64,000 nt of DNA from Ophthalmolycus amberensis (GCA_024529925.1 JAFEUB010000774.1:669501-733500), one strand, 5' to 3'; positions 12,166 to 25,303 are shown, counted from the first letter of the stretch. Notes: generated by a model from the letters alone, not told the origin. Translations and numbers: made by a program.

Positions 12166-15100
12166 TTATTCCGTTGGGTCCGTCACCCCTTCAAACAGTA
12201 GACACTTTGCCTGTGCAGAGAGAAAGAAAACAGTCAGAGGCTCTCTGTAGGGTGACATAAGCTGTGGTATGTTTAGTGGAAACTGTGAGCTTGTGTGCCC
12301 TTATTTGTGCCTGTGTGTGTTTACAAGTTTCTGTGCCAACCTCATGCCAATGCAGTGTGTCAGGGGGCAGCCCCAGATGACAGTGAGGGCAGGTGTGTGT
12401 CTGATCAGGCACGTCCTGGTTCCTTTGCCCCCAGCAGGGCCCCTCACTGCCCCACAGGGGGCGACATGTGGAGTGGGAGGAACAAGCCACGCCAAAGTGA
12501 GGTCGAGGGTCTGTCTGGTAGCTCACTCTCTGGCCACTAGAGGGCGTCGGTGACAAAGGACCCGAGTCTTCCTGCAACGCAGCACAAATAGGATTCCACA
12601 ACATATTTGTCAGCTCAGTTTTATGATGTGAATTTGACTCTTTAACAGCAATGAGGCAGAGCGTTGTGATGACGAATCCTGGAGCTGCTCCACAGACACT
12701 GCATGAATGAACAATGCTCGTTTTACTGGGATTCATACTCATAACAATATGAGAAAACATTGGATATTTTAACCCACAGATGCATTATAACTCAGTCTCA
12801 ATGGACCAACTCTAGAAAGTGTTTCTCTATGTCATCTTGAATTTGAGTCATGATACTCTGCTTCATAAAGAGTCAGGTTTCTCTTCTTGGAGTTATTGAC
12901 TTCTTTAAATTATTAAACAGCTGAATAAATTAGTTGACTTTAGTAGTGCATCAAAAGCCATAACTTCATGTGTCTTACTCATGGACAAATAACCTTTGAT
13001 AGATTCATGTATAAAGTTGTGCATACCATTTCAGCAACATATTGTATAGCATGTCTAAGTTATGAATAATTTACTCCAGACACACTTTATGTTATGAACT
13101 TTGTTCATTTTACTGTCAGTTTTATTTTTCTCACTGGTCCTTTGTGTTTTAGTACATATTGTACTTTTAAAGCAATTTAACTGCAGCCATCAAACATCCT
13201 ACAAAACTATGTAAACGATAGTGATAATCCTATTTCCTTTGTTGCTATAAATAAATATGAATGGATGTTTTAGTTGTATTACCACACAAACAGTATTTCC
13301 TCTGATCTCAACAGCTCACAGAAAAAAATATTTATTTCCTTAAAGAAGGTATGGCTTCCCTGTCAGATCAGGCTGCTTTTTATTATCTCCACTAAGAGAA
13401 TCATGCGATCCGTCAGGTGTGTGCGTCCGTGAATGAGTCTGTGAGTGAATAAGTGTGCACCCCTGTGTCTTCCACAGCTAATTTTGCATTCTGCTGCAGC
13501 AAACTGCTTTATACCTTGAGTGTCCAGTTATGGCTGCATGCTCAAGGACCTCTCATGGCTGCGGTGACTCATACTTTCTCAAACACCTTTTTTTCGCCTG
13601 TTTTATGCTGCTATTGACTGTCTGCTGACTCCTCACTCACTACTCTTAGGGGGCCGCGAGTGATAACACAGCTCAATGCATCTCCGACCCCCCATCCACT
13701 ACTCTGTGCCCACAGTGGGTGGATAACAGTTTGCAGTGTGTTTGGTAAACAGCCATTAGAACTACCAGTACACACATTACTGCTGCATCTGTCAGCTGCT
13801 GCTCTGCGGTTCACTATTATTGTTTTCGATGGTGTGTTTGTCGAAGGGAAAAAGCAGGACACATACTGCTGTACTTCGCCGCAACTTAATTTAGTTTTTG
13901 GCAAGATTGTTTAAAGTTTTGGACAATTATACGGCAACTTCGAGCCGATTGCTTGCATACATCGCTGCTTGTTTGTTGACTTTGAATGAATGAGTTTTAC
14001 GACACTTTCTAGCCCATTGCTTGTGTACGACACCGGTTGTGAGTTGGCTCACTTTTCTCTGCTAAGCGAGCAGAAAGTTTAATTTTGTTTTTGACAAGAT
14101 TGTATGACATGTCTTATGCGAGAAGTTTGAGCCAACTGCCTGCATACGACGCTGCTTGTTTTTGAGTGCGAATGAAGTTTTACCATGCCTTACAGGCCAT
14201 TGGTGACGGGGAGGTGGGGTTAGCCACAATACACCAGGGGTTGTTGCAGACACAGCTGGCGGAGATCGTCACTACTGGGTGTACCTTTCTAGTTGCTTTC
14301 ATATCCATAAAATGGTAGCATTTCTTTGCAACAATGTTATTTTGCACATACCTGTTTGTGGTAGCAAAATAAAGTAAATTACACAATTATTCAAACAGCC
14401 TTTTCCACTCCTCAATGTATCTGGTCAGCATTGCAGTGAGGGGAGCGACGAGCTCTCAGTGAAATAATGTGTTTAGTCAGAAATGTTGAAACCTGTTCAG
14501 GAGTTTCCGGACGATACTCTGAGTCGAGAGACCTCAGGCAATACCAGCAGGGTTCAGAAGGGCGATCTGTGAGAACACAAAGACAAGAGTACTACACCAC
14601 TGCTTTCTTAACCTCACATGGGCATGTGCTGCTCTCAGACACAATATACTGTGTGAGACTTACTTTGTGTGTTGGAGGGATGAGGTGACACTGAAGGCGG
14701 GGTCAACTCTTCCTCTGTTGGCATGGGGGACAATGGGAGGCAGTCGGCTACATCCTGTGTGTTTGTGGCTATCGGTGTCTCCTGTGGTAAGGTCTCTTCA
14801 TCACAGATACATAGATCCTCCCCGACCTTCATCAATCACACCGACCAAAGGCACAAAAATCTTTAATTAATCTAGTTTTAATTACCCCTGTTACTTATTT
14901 TCTTTGAGTTAAAGGTACTCTGACGGTGATGGTGTAAAATGTACAGTATATATCATGAACGCTGGTGTAGTGTGAATTCTTCCTGTCAACTCTGACCTGA
15001 CTTGGCTCGACCTCTCCGTTGCAGGCTCCAATCTCGGCCTGGTCGTCCTCCTCTGGTTCCTGCAGGTTTCGGTGCTCGTCGCTCTCCTCAGTGCAGCTCT

Positions 15101-15349
15101 GAGTCAGTGTGTAAGCCTGGGTGGCAGTCGTCCCACTGAGGTTTGAGAGAGAAAGCAGCAGAATTAAAAAAAACATGTCCTCCTAACTGCCTGACCAGAA
15201 GGTTATCAGCCAATCAATCTGCAGCTGATTACACTGGCGCAGCTTCTACTGTTACACTCAAGGCGAGCACCTGATTAGGCATAAACATTCACGCTCTCCT
15301 TGTCTTACCTCTGGGTGCTCTCTCCCTGTTCCTCCCTCTCTCCCTCCAT
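12166..15349 (-). CDS. Unassigned 230-aa acidic protein with C-terminal CCHC zinc finger, six exons
   Basis: Assembled from splice sites: exons 15349-15309, 15135-14997, 14826-14664, 14566-14493, 12571-12341 and 12210-12166. The total is 693 nt with all five junction phases agreeing, ending GVTDPTE-stop. The start MEGEREEQ follows an in-frame stop. Seen: an acidic N-terminal part (ESDEHRNLQEPEEDDQAE), Pro/Ser/Thr-rich SPMPTEEELTPPSVSPHP, a paired-cysteine segment EPCWYCLRSLDSEYR, and the end TCPHCHLGLPPDTLHWHE joined to AKCLLFEG. The last pair makes a C-x2-C-x11-H-x3-C zinc site that exists only after splicing across 12341/12210. This spacing is known from UBZ-type ubiquitin-binding fingers, so an adaptor role in ubiquitin signalling is conceivable, but that is inference. 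Weak points are the GTTTCA donor after 14493, the GTTGGC donor after 12341 and a thin pyrimidine tract before 14826. I do not recognise the gene. Confidence 0.65.
13883..14203. repeat. Diverged direct duplication of about 135 bp
   Basis: Copy 1 (13883-14020) and copy 2 (14074-14203) share the order AATTT-GTTTTTG-CAAGATTG, then GAGCC-A-TGC-TGCATAC-TCGCTGCTTGTTT, then AGTTTTAC and CCATTG. It lies in the long intron (12572-14492) of the zinc-finger gene. An intervening TAGCCCATTGCTTG stretch looks like part of a third unit. Function unknown. Confidence 0.6.
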
Positions 15350-18300
15350 CCCTGCTCATGTGTCTCCCTCCCAGGGTGCCTGATGTGTTATTTCCTCTTA
15401 ATCCCACCGTTCTTTGACTTTTCTTTCGCTATTCCTCTGGCCCTGTTTGTCCTCTCGTCTGTCTGCCTCTGCCGTCTCCCCTCCCTCTCTGTGTGTGAAA
15501 CGGAAACTCCAGGCTTTTAATATTTGATGTGTCTGAATAGCTCACAAGCAGGTTTCTGTAAAGAGTAATCACGTGAGGACCCTGATGTCTCTGCGGTGGA
15601 GTCTGTTTTGACATAAACAAGCCTGTTAAGACCACACTAAATACAAATTCTTCAAATTCAACACCGAGAAAATGTCTGACAACTCCATGGCATCGCATCC
15701 TTACACCTAGAATATACAGATGTTGATACAGAGACTTACAACATCACAGTAAATTGTTTCTTTTCACACTCAAAATGTCACTTTCAGTTAATCAATGAAC
15801 ATCGGTTTACAGCTGAAAGGATGAGTCAACAAAACAGAAAAAATAACATTATAACTATTTTAAGAATTGATTTGTTTATGTCATTTCTTAAACTATATCT
15901 CTAAAAGTGACAGTAACAGACATCTTGGGACTGTTAAATAAAAGAAGAAAAATGAAGACGTCAACTTGGCCTTCAGTAACATTTTCACGAGACATTTTAT
16001 TGACCAAACAATGAATCGATTGAGCAAATAATTGTCAGATTACGATAATGAAAATGATCCATAGTGGTAGCTCCAGACTGCTTTGTTGAAAAACATTAAA
16101 ACTTAGAGTACAGTCTACTTTATACTTCTACTCCAAAACCTTTCAGTATAGGAAATATTAGAATACTTCTTACATGACCTCATGTATATACGAGCCATAG
16201 CTACTTTACAGATTAAGTTTTAGAAAACACAGAATTATGAAATATGACGTATTGTTGTGAAGTCCCCTATAAAGTAGTTAGAACTACATTTAAATGGTTC
16301 TTGTCATTTGAAATGGGCCATTCTGATGCCAAATGTCTACTTTCACTTTTTATAGGTCTAAAGGAGTATTTCTACATTGTTTTGTTCGTAGGGCTACTTA
16401 TTACATTACCTAGCTATCTAGCTAGGTGGGATAGCTAGGAGTTAGACAGCCACACAGATATAGATACAAAATAACTACAAAATAAAAACATGTCAATTTA
16501 TCTTTACCAATTGCAGCGCAGTATGTGTCATTCTGTAGGCTAACATTGTGTTCATCCAGGACTGCCATCTTGTGCACACAGCAGCAACATGACAGTAAGT
16601 GACACATTCCTCCAGCAGATGGAGGAAGAGCATTTGCTTTGTGGCTCATAAACCATCGGCGGACAAACGAGACCAAAAACCACAACACTACCCCAGGAAA
16701 TTTCTGTCTTTCCCTCTTTCCCTCTCTCTTTTGTCCATTTTGTCCACCAGTTATTTAATTGTGTCTCCCCTACAGTCCAGGAGCATCTCTTGCATGAACA
16801 CCTCTCTATTTCATTCTACATTGACATGAGTTTCCAACATACAAACTCCACATAATCCTGTAAGAGATGATAGGCAGCACACATGAATGAATGCCATTTT
16901 CAACCATAATTATCAACTACATTTTGTGACTTGGGTTTTAATTTCAGGGGCGTTTTAAAGAGCTGTGGCATGTGTGTGTGTGCATGTGTTGTGTGCGTTC
17001 GTGACACTGGCGTGTCTGTCTGTCATGTCCTCCTGTAAATGCACGGCAGGTAAGAAGTAATTTGAGTGCTTTTCCTGTATATGTGTGTGTTTTTTGTGGG
17101 AGGAGGGAGACAGGAACATAAGTGACGATGACTCACCAGTCTTTTGTGACAGTGGTGCAGAGAGAGTGCTTTTCACCCATTTCTCTCCCTTGGGGCTTGC
17201 ATACAAAACAAGAAATGGAGAGAGGATACAGAAGAAAAGGAGAGGAAGATTGGGTGTTAGGGAGCATTAAGGAGGAGTGGGGGGCATGGATAATTGAAGG
17301 AAAAAGGGGAGACGATGGGAATGAGGGTAGAGAGCGGCGTAAAGGATGGGGAAGACGAGATGAAAGGAAAGAGCAAAATGACATGGGTTGCAGGGATCAT
17401 AAACAAAGGATGCGTATTCAAGGGAGAGGCCTTTTTGCAGCTCTGCATCTGTTGCCCTAATGGCTGGTGAAAGCCTGGTTGATGAAGCATATTATGAAGC
17501 AAAGATTACTGTCCAACAATGGTAGTTTAATAATGAACAACAACAAATTTAGCAAACATGGAGAAGAGAGGGACACGATGACAAGGTTCAGATTTTATTT
17601 GAGGAATGGGAAAGTTCTTCACTGTCTGAGTAGCTTTCATGTCTAAAGAAGATATTTGATAATCATCTATTCATGTTTCAGCAACGTTGCTCAACCACTC
17701 AGTTTAATATACAGAATGCATGAATGTGTGACATTCTCTGAGGTGTTTCTTGTTTTATTACATTTCAAGTCATTTTGTCAGACTTAATTTGAGTTCATTG
17801 CCAATCACAACAAAATGCTTGTGATCACATTTTTCAATGTACATATTTTCAGTAATTACTGATGAAAAAAAGTCTATTTATATTGGACTAAAGTTTCACT
17901 TGGTCAGAAACGGCCTCCTGGCATGCCTTGATGGTCTTAAAAACACTGGCACAAAGCTGGGTCAAGTTCCAGGTTAGATTCCAATTAGCAGCATTTCTCA
18001 GTTACAATGGAGGGGTGGAAATCAACACTTTGACGCGTGTTTTTCAAAGCAATGTGAGGCAACAGAGCTCCGACGAGGCCAAACAGGAATGTTTTAGACT
18101 GAAGCAGTCCAAAACTTTGCAGAATCAGGTCAAATCACATCAACATATGGCAAACACAGGCAAATTGATGGAGAAAAAAAGGCACAGTGATGTTAAAACC
18201 AACCAAGAAATGTATGATGGCAAGTACAGTGTTATAGTTTTTGTTTTAATATAATTCGTGGCCAGAATAGCTTAATTATGACACACAACCCAAAAGAGTC

Positions 18301-19110
18301 GACACCACGTGCAGAGAGAATAAGAAAAGATGAAGGAGGGGGTTTAAGCCATGTCACACTTTCAGTATGTAAATGTTCTGTATTACTGTGTAAACTAACT
18401 AGACTTTATATGCACACTGGCGTTTAGAGTTATAGGTTGAGCCAAAGTCCCACTGCTTTCGAAATTCATTACCATTATTTAATCCGATTTCGGAGGTCTT
18501 ATAGCTGTATTAATTCAATATTCACACTACTAATGGCGGACATGTTTTCTTGTGGTTCTGCATCTGTAAATGCATGGGCTTCTTGGGGCCATTACTGATG
18601 AATTGCTTTGCTGTCAGACTCTTTTGTGCCAGGAGCTGGATGTATACCAAATCTTGTGCCTGTGAGAGTTGGAGGCTTTTGAAAAATTGAAATTCCAATT
18701 TAATTATAGCGCACCCACCAGGCAACTATAATTGATTACTATGAGGACGTGATGTGATCTAAGGCTTGACACACAATTATCTCATTGTGCTGGAATTTTT
18801 TTTAAATGTCAGTTGTGTTGTATGTCGCAATATGAATGTGGAAATGTAAATCATCTCAACAATGCTGTTGTTGTGCACAGCTTGGCAGAAAGGTGTGACA
18901 GAAGACTTTTCATAAGCAACAGGGTGTGAACATCCAGGACCACATGTAAGAGCGGATCTGCTCAGCCAGATCTTCAGGGAGACTTTATAACTGAATTCAC
19001 TCAGACATCACATTATGTATCAAACAGACTTTATTCAGACCGTTATTGTAATGCAAGCTAATGGGTGTGTTATATTTCTCCCTGTTTTTCTATGTTTCAT
19101 AAATCAATAA
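15350..19110. other. Noncoding region upstream of the zinc-finger gene
   Basis: No convincing exon on either strand. Upstream exons of the zinc-finger gene could lie here but none was recognised. The purine-rich stretch 17215-17400 produces open frames on both strands that look compositional. Confidence 0.45.
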
Positions 19111-19116
19111 TATTCA

Positions 19117-19547
19117 TGTCTAGTGTTTCCTGTTTTATTTTGTTACTCACCTCTCCTCTTGTTTCAGATCACTCCCCTTGCTGCCTTGTGTGTGTTTTCC
19201 TGCCAGTTTTGATTGTCTGCCCGGCCCTGATTAGTTTCACCTGTCCCTCGTTTAGTGCTCCTGCTCACCTGTTCTAACTTCCCTAATCAGTCATTCACTA
19301 ATTACACTAGCCCAATTCCCTTGTTCTTTGTTAAGTGTTCCTAGGGTGGAGTTTTCCCAGTGAGTTGTTTACCTGTTTGTTTTTCCTTGTACGGTCTTTG
19401 GATTTTCCTGTTACGTACCTGCCGGACCTGCTTCATTTGGACTCTGTAAGCCCCTTCTTGTATCATTAAAATCATTCTGCTGCCTCCTCTACTGTCTGCA
19501 TTTGGGTCCAGTTCCTGTTTTCTATATTGGGCCTTCCAACCATGACA
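19117..19547. mobile_element. Possible solo LTR-like fragment
   Basis: A pyrimidine-rich, GTTT/CCTG-rich block begins TGTCTAGTG and ends CCAACCATGACA (TG...CA borders). It holds a late ATTAAA and the segment CTGCATTTGGGTCC, a pattern I associate with fish retroelement terminal repeats. I see no flanking duplication (left ATTCA, right GGGTG) and no coding part, so the class is uncertain. Confidence 0.35.
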
Positions 19548-20344
19548 GGGTGCCAGTCGTTAAAAGTCCTACATGTAGCACATTATCATCACTGAATCGT
19601 CAACCCTTTAAATTTTGAGTGTAAAACAACTGCGAACATATGCAACAATCATGGAGAAGATTAGCAGCCTTTATCAGGTTCATTTTAAGTTAACGGTATT
19701 GAAATAACTAACGACCGGCCTTACAACAAAGAACAGCTTTACACATGTTTAATGTTTAATTTAATGATGTTTTATACTGTGTTTAAAAATGCCCAAATAA
19801 AAAAGAGCTCATTTTTACTCTGAAGTCTACTGTTATCATGTAGTGACTCAAAAGTCCCACACTCAGTCACGACTGCTCAATCCCAAAGACTCTCATTGGT
19901 GTCTGGTTGCGAGATGACAGAAATCATCTAGGACAGCAGAGACGCGGTGGGGTTGATCCCTGTTGCTATGGAAGACATCGTGCTTCTGAATCAATTTACT
20001 CGCCACTACTCCCTACCGATGTCCACTAGTGATTGGTTGACAGGTGACCTTTCGGCGTCAGTGAATGTGAAATGAAATATTGGTCAATACAAAGGTGCGT
20101 AAAAATGAGTTTGATTTGATTCAAAGAATTACAAATTATATGGATCTGAAGTATAGTGGAGTTGTGCAAACTGTCATCTCTGGTGTTATTGGGTTGTTTT
20201 TGATTTATTGGCGAGCTCTATTTGAATGAACTCACTTCATTACTATTTTTCGAAATCACTGACGTAATGTAACATGTTACATACAGCAGTTCGTAGAGAC
20301 GTGGTGAAGTCCTCTTAAGACCTGGGACCAAGCTTTTGGATCTT

Positions 20345-20970
20345 GTTGTTTGACAACACTTCTGAACGAGAGCAGAGGTGTCTGCAGACTACCTGTTTTG
20401 GTTCACCCTCACCTGAAGTTCGCAGACGACACAACGGTCATCGGCCTCATCAGGGACGGTGATGAGTCGGCGTACACAGGGGAGGTTGAACAGCTGGTCC
20501 TCTGGTGTGGTCAGAACAACCTAGCTGAACAAGCTCAAAACGGTGGAGATGACAATGGACAGGAAAGATCACTGCAGACCCTTCACACCCTGGACACAAG
20601 CTGTTCCAACTCCTCCCCTCTGGTAGGCGCTACAGAGCACTGTACGCCAAAACCACCAGACACAGGAACAGCTTCTTTCCACTGGCCCCTCTGATGAACA
20701 ATTATTCAGTTATACTGCACTATTACCTCCATTTGCACTATCACCTCAGATCCATTGTTGTTGTATAGATTTATGTTCATATAAATATATATCTACTTTT
20801 GGATATATTTTTATATTGTACATAGTCGTTACATGTTATGCTTACCTCTACTTTGTTGTCCTTGTTTTATTTATAATTTCTGTGTATGTACGGTGAGAGC
20901 AATGTAAAAACTGGAGTCAAATTCCATGTATGCGTTCGCATACATGGCCAATGAAGCTGATTCTGATTTA
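20345..20970 (+). mobile_element. LINE (L2/CR1-like) remnant with internal deletion
   Basis: The plus strand encodes LKFADDTTVIGLIRDGDES and VEQLVLWCGQNNL, the reverse-transcriptase core around the FADD metal-binding motif. It then jumps to the C-terminal LINE segment encoded by CAAGCTGTTCCAACTCCTCC through CTTTCCACTGGCCCC. An AT-rich 3' UTR follows, with the tail GAAGCTGATTCTGATT, a usual fish LINE ending. A large internal part between the motif and the C-terminus is missing, and the 5' part is absent. It is inactive. Confidence 0.7.
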
Positions 20971-20979
20971 ACAGCTTTA

Positions 20980-21990
20980 TGCTGCGTTCACACCGGTCGC
21001 GTTGATTTTTTGACGCACTGCAAAATCGCGTCCAACGCGGCGCCGGTCGTGTTCACACCAAACGCCGCAAAATCGCGTAGCGCCGGAGAGGGGGCGTGGT
21101 TTATCGACTGGAAGCCGTTCACCTGGCCGTCATTTCTTTCCGCTTTCAACCGTGAAAGGAATCAGGACAATTGCTGCTTTGTACGTGTTGTGGAAGTCCC
21201 TCAAACGTCGGAATGCCAAACGCCGTCATGTCTGGTTCATAATATTGTTCAGAGGAGCTCCGTGGATTTCATCGAGCTGTATTCACTGTGTCTAGCAAGC
21301 CACCGGTCGCTGTTTACTACAGCTGTAGGAACACAACATAAACTGATTTGGCTGTGATTCAACGGAAAATAAACCGACAAAAAGGGACTCCGAAATAACT
21401 ACATAATGATGCCGATTTGTACTTGTCTTCTCCGACAAAATGGGACTCCGAAATAACTACGTAATGATCCCGATTTGTAGGCTACTTGTCTTCTCAATGG
21501 AGCTCTGATGGATCGGTGCTAGGCGATGCTAACATCGTAGCAGCTCCACCAGCACTCAATAACGTCATGTAGACGTAAATACGGCAGCGTCTATTCAATG
21601 TTTGTACCGTATGGTTTACACACACACACATGTGTACACATAGTTTGGTCCGGTCTCTATTGATATGAGGTATCGTAGAGCTCTGGGTGAACACAGACGG
21701 CTACAGGATTTATTTCCTGATTCAACAACGGCAGGAAGTCAGTGATGACAGGGGGAGCAACTCAACGCTGATAGGCTATCGCGCCACAGCGTCACGCGAT
21801 TATTTCGCAGAAGTTGAAAAATTTCAACTCGCGCGTTAGCGATTTTGCGGCGTCCAACGCAAAAACGCGTCCGACGCGCCGCGCCATCGCAAAATCGTGG
21901 CGCGCCAGTCTCATCGCGTCTGTGCATAGACTTTGTATGTAATCTCGACGCGCGTCAAAAAATCAACGCGACCGGTGTGAACGCACAGCA
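20980..21990. mobile_element. PIF/Harbinger-like element, TTA target-site duplication
   Basis: The left end TGCTGCGTTCACACCGG (from 20980) is mirrored by the right end CCGGTGTGAACGCACAGCA (to 21990). The inverted repeat continues for about 40 bp, through TCGCGTTGATTTTTTGACGC, with one two-base indel. TTA flanks both sides (20977-20979 and 21991-21993), the 3-bp target site of PIF/Harbinger transposons. The 1011-bp interior is too short for the usual transposase plus Myb-like pair. Segment 21175-21300 contains HNIVQRSS followed in a shifted frame by DFHRAVF, which weakly resembles the start of a fish Harbinger transposase. Direct repeats lie at about 21376-21497. It inserted just after the 3' end of a LINE remnant. 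Confidence 0.8.
21376..21497. repeat. Internal direct duplication (about 60 bp, two copies)
   Basis: Two adjacent copies share GACAAAA-GGGACTCCGAAATAACTAC, TAATGAT-CCGATTTGTA and CTTGTCTTCT. They lie inside the Harbinger-like element. Confidence 0.8.
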
Positions 21991-21993
21991 TTA

Positions 21994-23323
21994 GAGTCAG
22001 ATATTTCCCTCAGTAGTTGGTGGAAACCAAATCTGAGATGATATTGGGCCTGGGGTGGCTTTTTTAGTCATTTTATTTTGATGAGAGTGAAGCATTTTGC
22101 ACACCGTTTTTGCTTTGCTGAGCACCTCGTATTTTTTTTCGCTCTATGCGCCTGTTGTTTTTGCAGGAACGCCCTGAACACCATGAGTTGAAGGAAATGT
22201 ACTAGTGTTTTTTCTCATTGTAGTGACTTTCGCTTAACGCCTGAAGCTATATGACTTCACCAACCGTAGTTCTGCATGATATAAACACAAAACAGCAGGC
22301 CTAGACACATTAATGTGGTAGCCTAGAGATTTTGGGCAAGTTGTGTTAATCCTTTTTTTTTCATTTTCAAACAAAGAGTCAAAAAGACTCAACTGACTCA
22401 AGACATCACTTGAGGCAATGTATTAGACTTAGCATTCCTTTGTAGCCACAGTGGGCTTATGTACAACTTTCTTTTTCACATGCAGGTAATCGCCCCAAGA
22501 CCTGTGAACCGTGGCTTTGCCCTTTTACAGAATTAACGGGAAAATCGAGATATTGAAAAATTATGAATTATAAGAGAATTGTCCGCTGACACTAGCTACA
22601 TACACGAGAGTGGTGTCGATATTCTCCAACTCTGCAAATGTCCACAATGCCAAACCCATCCTTTGCGTTTCCATACCAACAACACCGCAGCATATGTTGC
22701 GTTGCTGAACATAATGATACAGACAGGGCCACTTATGTAGCTGCCAGCGGCTTCCATAGTTCTGTTGATGAGGCTGGTATTGCCGTTTTTAGAGCTCAAA
22801 CATCCTTAATAATGAAATCACTGTAGCCACAACAAATCAACTTCATTTCATTCTGACAGTCAGAATATCCAGATAACATATCTACAGAAGGTACAAGCGG
22901 TAATTATAAATCTGCATTCATAACATCGTGTCCAAGAATCACTCAACAAGCCAAGATGCAGCCATGAAAGGTACTGTTGCAATCAACTGGTGAGCAAGCT
23001 GGCAAGATGACATGCAATTTGACCATATTGACAGCCTGCTAATCACTCTCCGTGTTTGTACACTGACTGCATATGTCAGGTTTGTTTTGATGCCAAACAA
23101 GCTGAAGCCAGAAGCACTTTTAGGAAATATAGCAGAAGGGCATATTGCCCGTGTGAAGTGAGAGGGAAGAGGAGGTGTGGAAACAAGATATGGTATAAAA
23201 AATAAAAAATAACCCATCTACCAAACACCTTTCCAACGGCTGGTTGGCTGGTTGGAGGCAGGAGCGAAGACAACTAAATCTTTATCTTGAATGCCAGCAA
23301 CTAAATTACTATACAGCTCAAAG

Positions 23324-23382
<59 letters not shown>

Positions 23383-25303
23383 GTGTGTGTGCGAGAGCAC
23401 GCATGGTCCTGCGCAGTAAAGTGTAAAGATGGATGACTCATCCACCAATCATGTGACTCATCAATCACTGCAGTTACCATTTCCCTCCCTCCTTCTAAAT
23501 GTTTCCGTTTTTCGGTTATTCCTCCCCCTTTTCATTTCCATTCTTGCTATTCTTCTCATGTTCATTTTTGACTGTCTTGGAATTTAATAAACTCCCTCTA
23601 TAGGTTTTCTTGATTTGCCTCTATAGTAATGCAACTTATGAGCCGCGCTGTCGCTAAAGCTTTAACTGATTGTCTTCCTCTGTTGTGTTTTTGGATTTGT
23701 TATTCAAGTATCAGTGTTCTTCTTATATTTGCTGCTATACAAGTACAACATAGCACTCGCCAAAAAGCCATTAAAAAACTGAACTTTAATAAAATAATTG
23801 CTTTTATTTTTTGTCATATAGCAAAACTAGTAATCATCATGCTGTTATTTACACATTGCACGGGCATATTTATTTCACACTGTACATCTTACAATGCTAA
23901 AGGTGACATCAACAACAACACTCTCCTTTTACAAGACAGATGGCTTCACTGTGGACACAGTGGCCTGCCTCCTTTTTGAGATTTCTTTTTTTTATGTTCA
24001 CAGTTTATTCAGAGAAAACGACCATCTGGATTTCCCTTTACTGTTTTATTTTTTTCTCTTTTTTTGTTCTTTTTTTTGTTCATTTTTTAAGATGCAAGTA
24101 GAAAGACGTGCATTTAACGGTTTGAAGCACAATCCCTGACTCCCCGGCCTGAAACTTTTCAATGAAATTCTTCTGAAAATGAACAAAATGTTTGTAGCCT
24201 CTTGGTGGTAATCTGTTTTTAAAAAGCTGCAGAATAGATAGTGTGATTTCAAGTATTCTTTTTTTTTTTTTTTTTGGAAAGAAAGGAAAACCAGAGATAA
24301 TGGATGATGCAAGAAAACTAGCAAAAAGAACAAAAGTGTGAAAAAACAGTGTGAGGATGTGAATTGGAGATGAACAATGAGAAAAGATGAGGAAGATAAA
24401 AATGACTCCTAAAAGGTCAAGGAGAACTGTATGGTGATTATGGTGGATCTGCCTTAAATATGGTGGCTGTGCCATAAATAGATCCCAAAATGATTGAAAA
24501 CCCTTTGACCACCAGGTTGGAAGTGTTGAGTGTTTTAAGTTTGTGCTTTTGGAGTCCACAGGGTTTCTACATTAGGACTGGTTGTGGTGATAATATTATG
24601 CAATATGATATTTCCCTTATAGAACCATGCTGCTTGTAAGGCATCTGAATCTTCACTTTGAAAAACTGAAACGTGTGTGTTTGATACCTTTTGCAAATTG
24701 CAGCTGCTTAAAGTTGATCCAATCGGGAATAAGACGGGCAACTACACACATCAAATACAACAAAAATATTCTGTCATTGAACATTTGACAATAGCAGTGT
24801 TCTTTTTTTTATATTTGTGTATCTAAGAAGTCATTGAACTACTTTAGTTTTGTAATATGACTTACAGAATATAAAACAAAAGATACAAAGTGATTTTGTA
24901 AACATGGTTCTCTTAAAATGGGCACAACTGCTTGTGTGTGTGTGTCTAGAAATCTCTGAACAATGCAAGAGCTTCAGAGATTGACCTGAATGGAGGCAGA
25001 CATACACCATGGTATGTTCTGTTTCAAAATGTAAACTGAGCAAGAGGCTGAATATGGTTACAGGGAGATTAAACTGGGACCCCTTCATCCTCTCCCTGAC
25101 CGAGAAAATCAACAAACAATACAGTGATTAAAACAACACAAATCAAACTATTTTACTTCAGGACCCTTCAATTTCCATCAGGCTCAAAACACATATCTCC
25201 CCGACTCTTCCTCCCCCCCACTCTTTTAGCTTTTCACCAGCTACTGAATATCTATCCCGCGTCTTGTCAGTCCGTCTGATCTGACGAATGTCCAAAAAGT
25301 CTC
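21994..25303. other. Noncoding spacer and vgf 3' flank
   Basis: No coding exon recognised. It contains the long GT tract and a T-rich run near 24260. The part nearest 25303 should include the vgf 3' UTR. Confidence 0.5.
23327..23392. repeat. (GT)n microsatellite, about 65 bp
   Basis: GT dinucleotides with one GC interruption, read directly. Confidence 0.95.

Noticed and set aside
12191..12760. 189-codon minus-strand ORF as a single gene
   Set aside because: Only 12571-12341 is taken as exon. The start lies in intron, and the end reads through the last intron.
14895..15176. Minus-strand ORF with an apparent signal peptide (MFFLILLLSLSNLSG)
   Set aside because: The hydrophobic start is translated from a T/C-rich tract ending in CAG, a splice acceptor. 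Only the part after 15135 is exon.
20926..21357. 143-codon + strand ORF starting in the LINE tail
   Set aside because: Crosses the boundary into the Harbinger-like element; not a gene.
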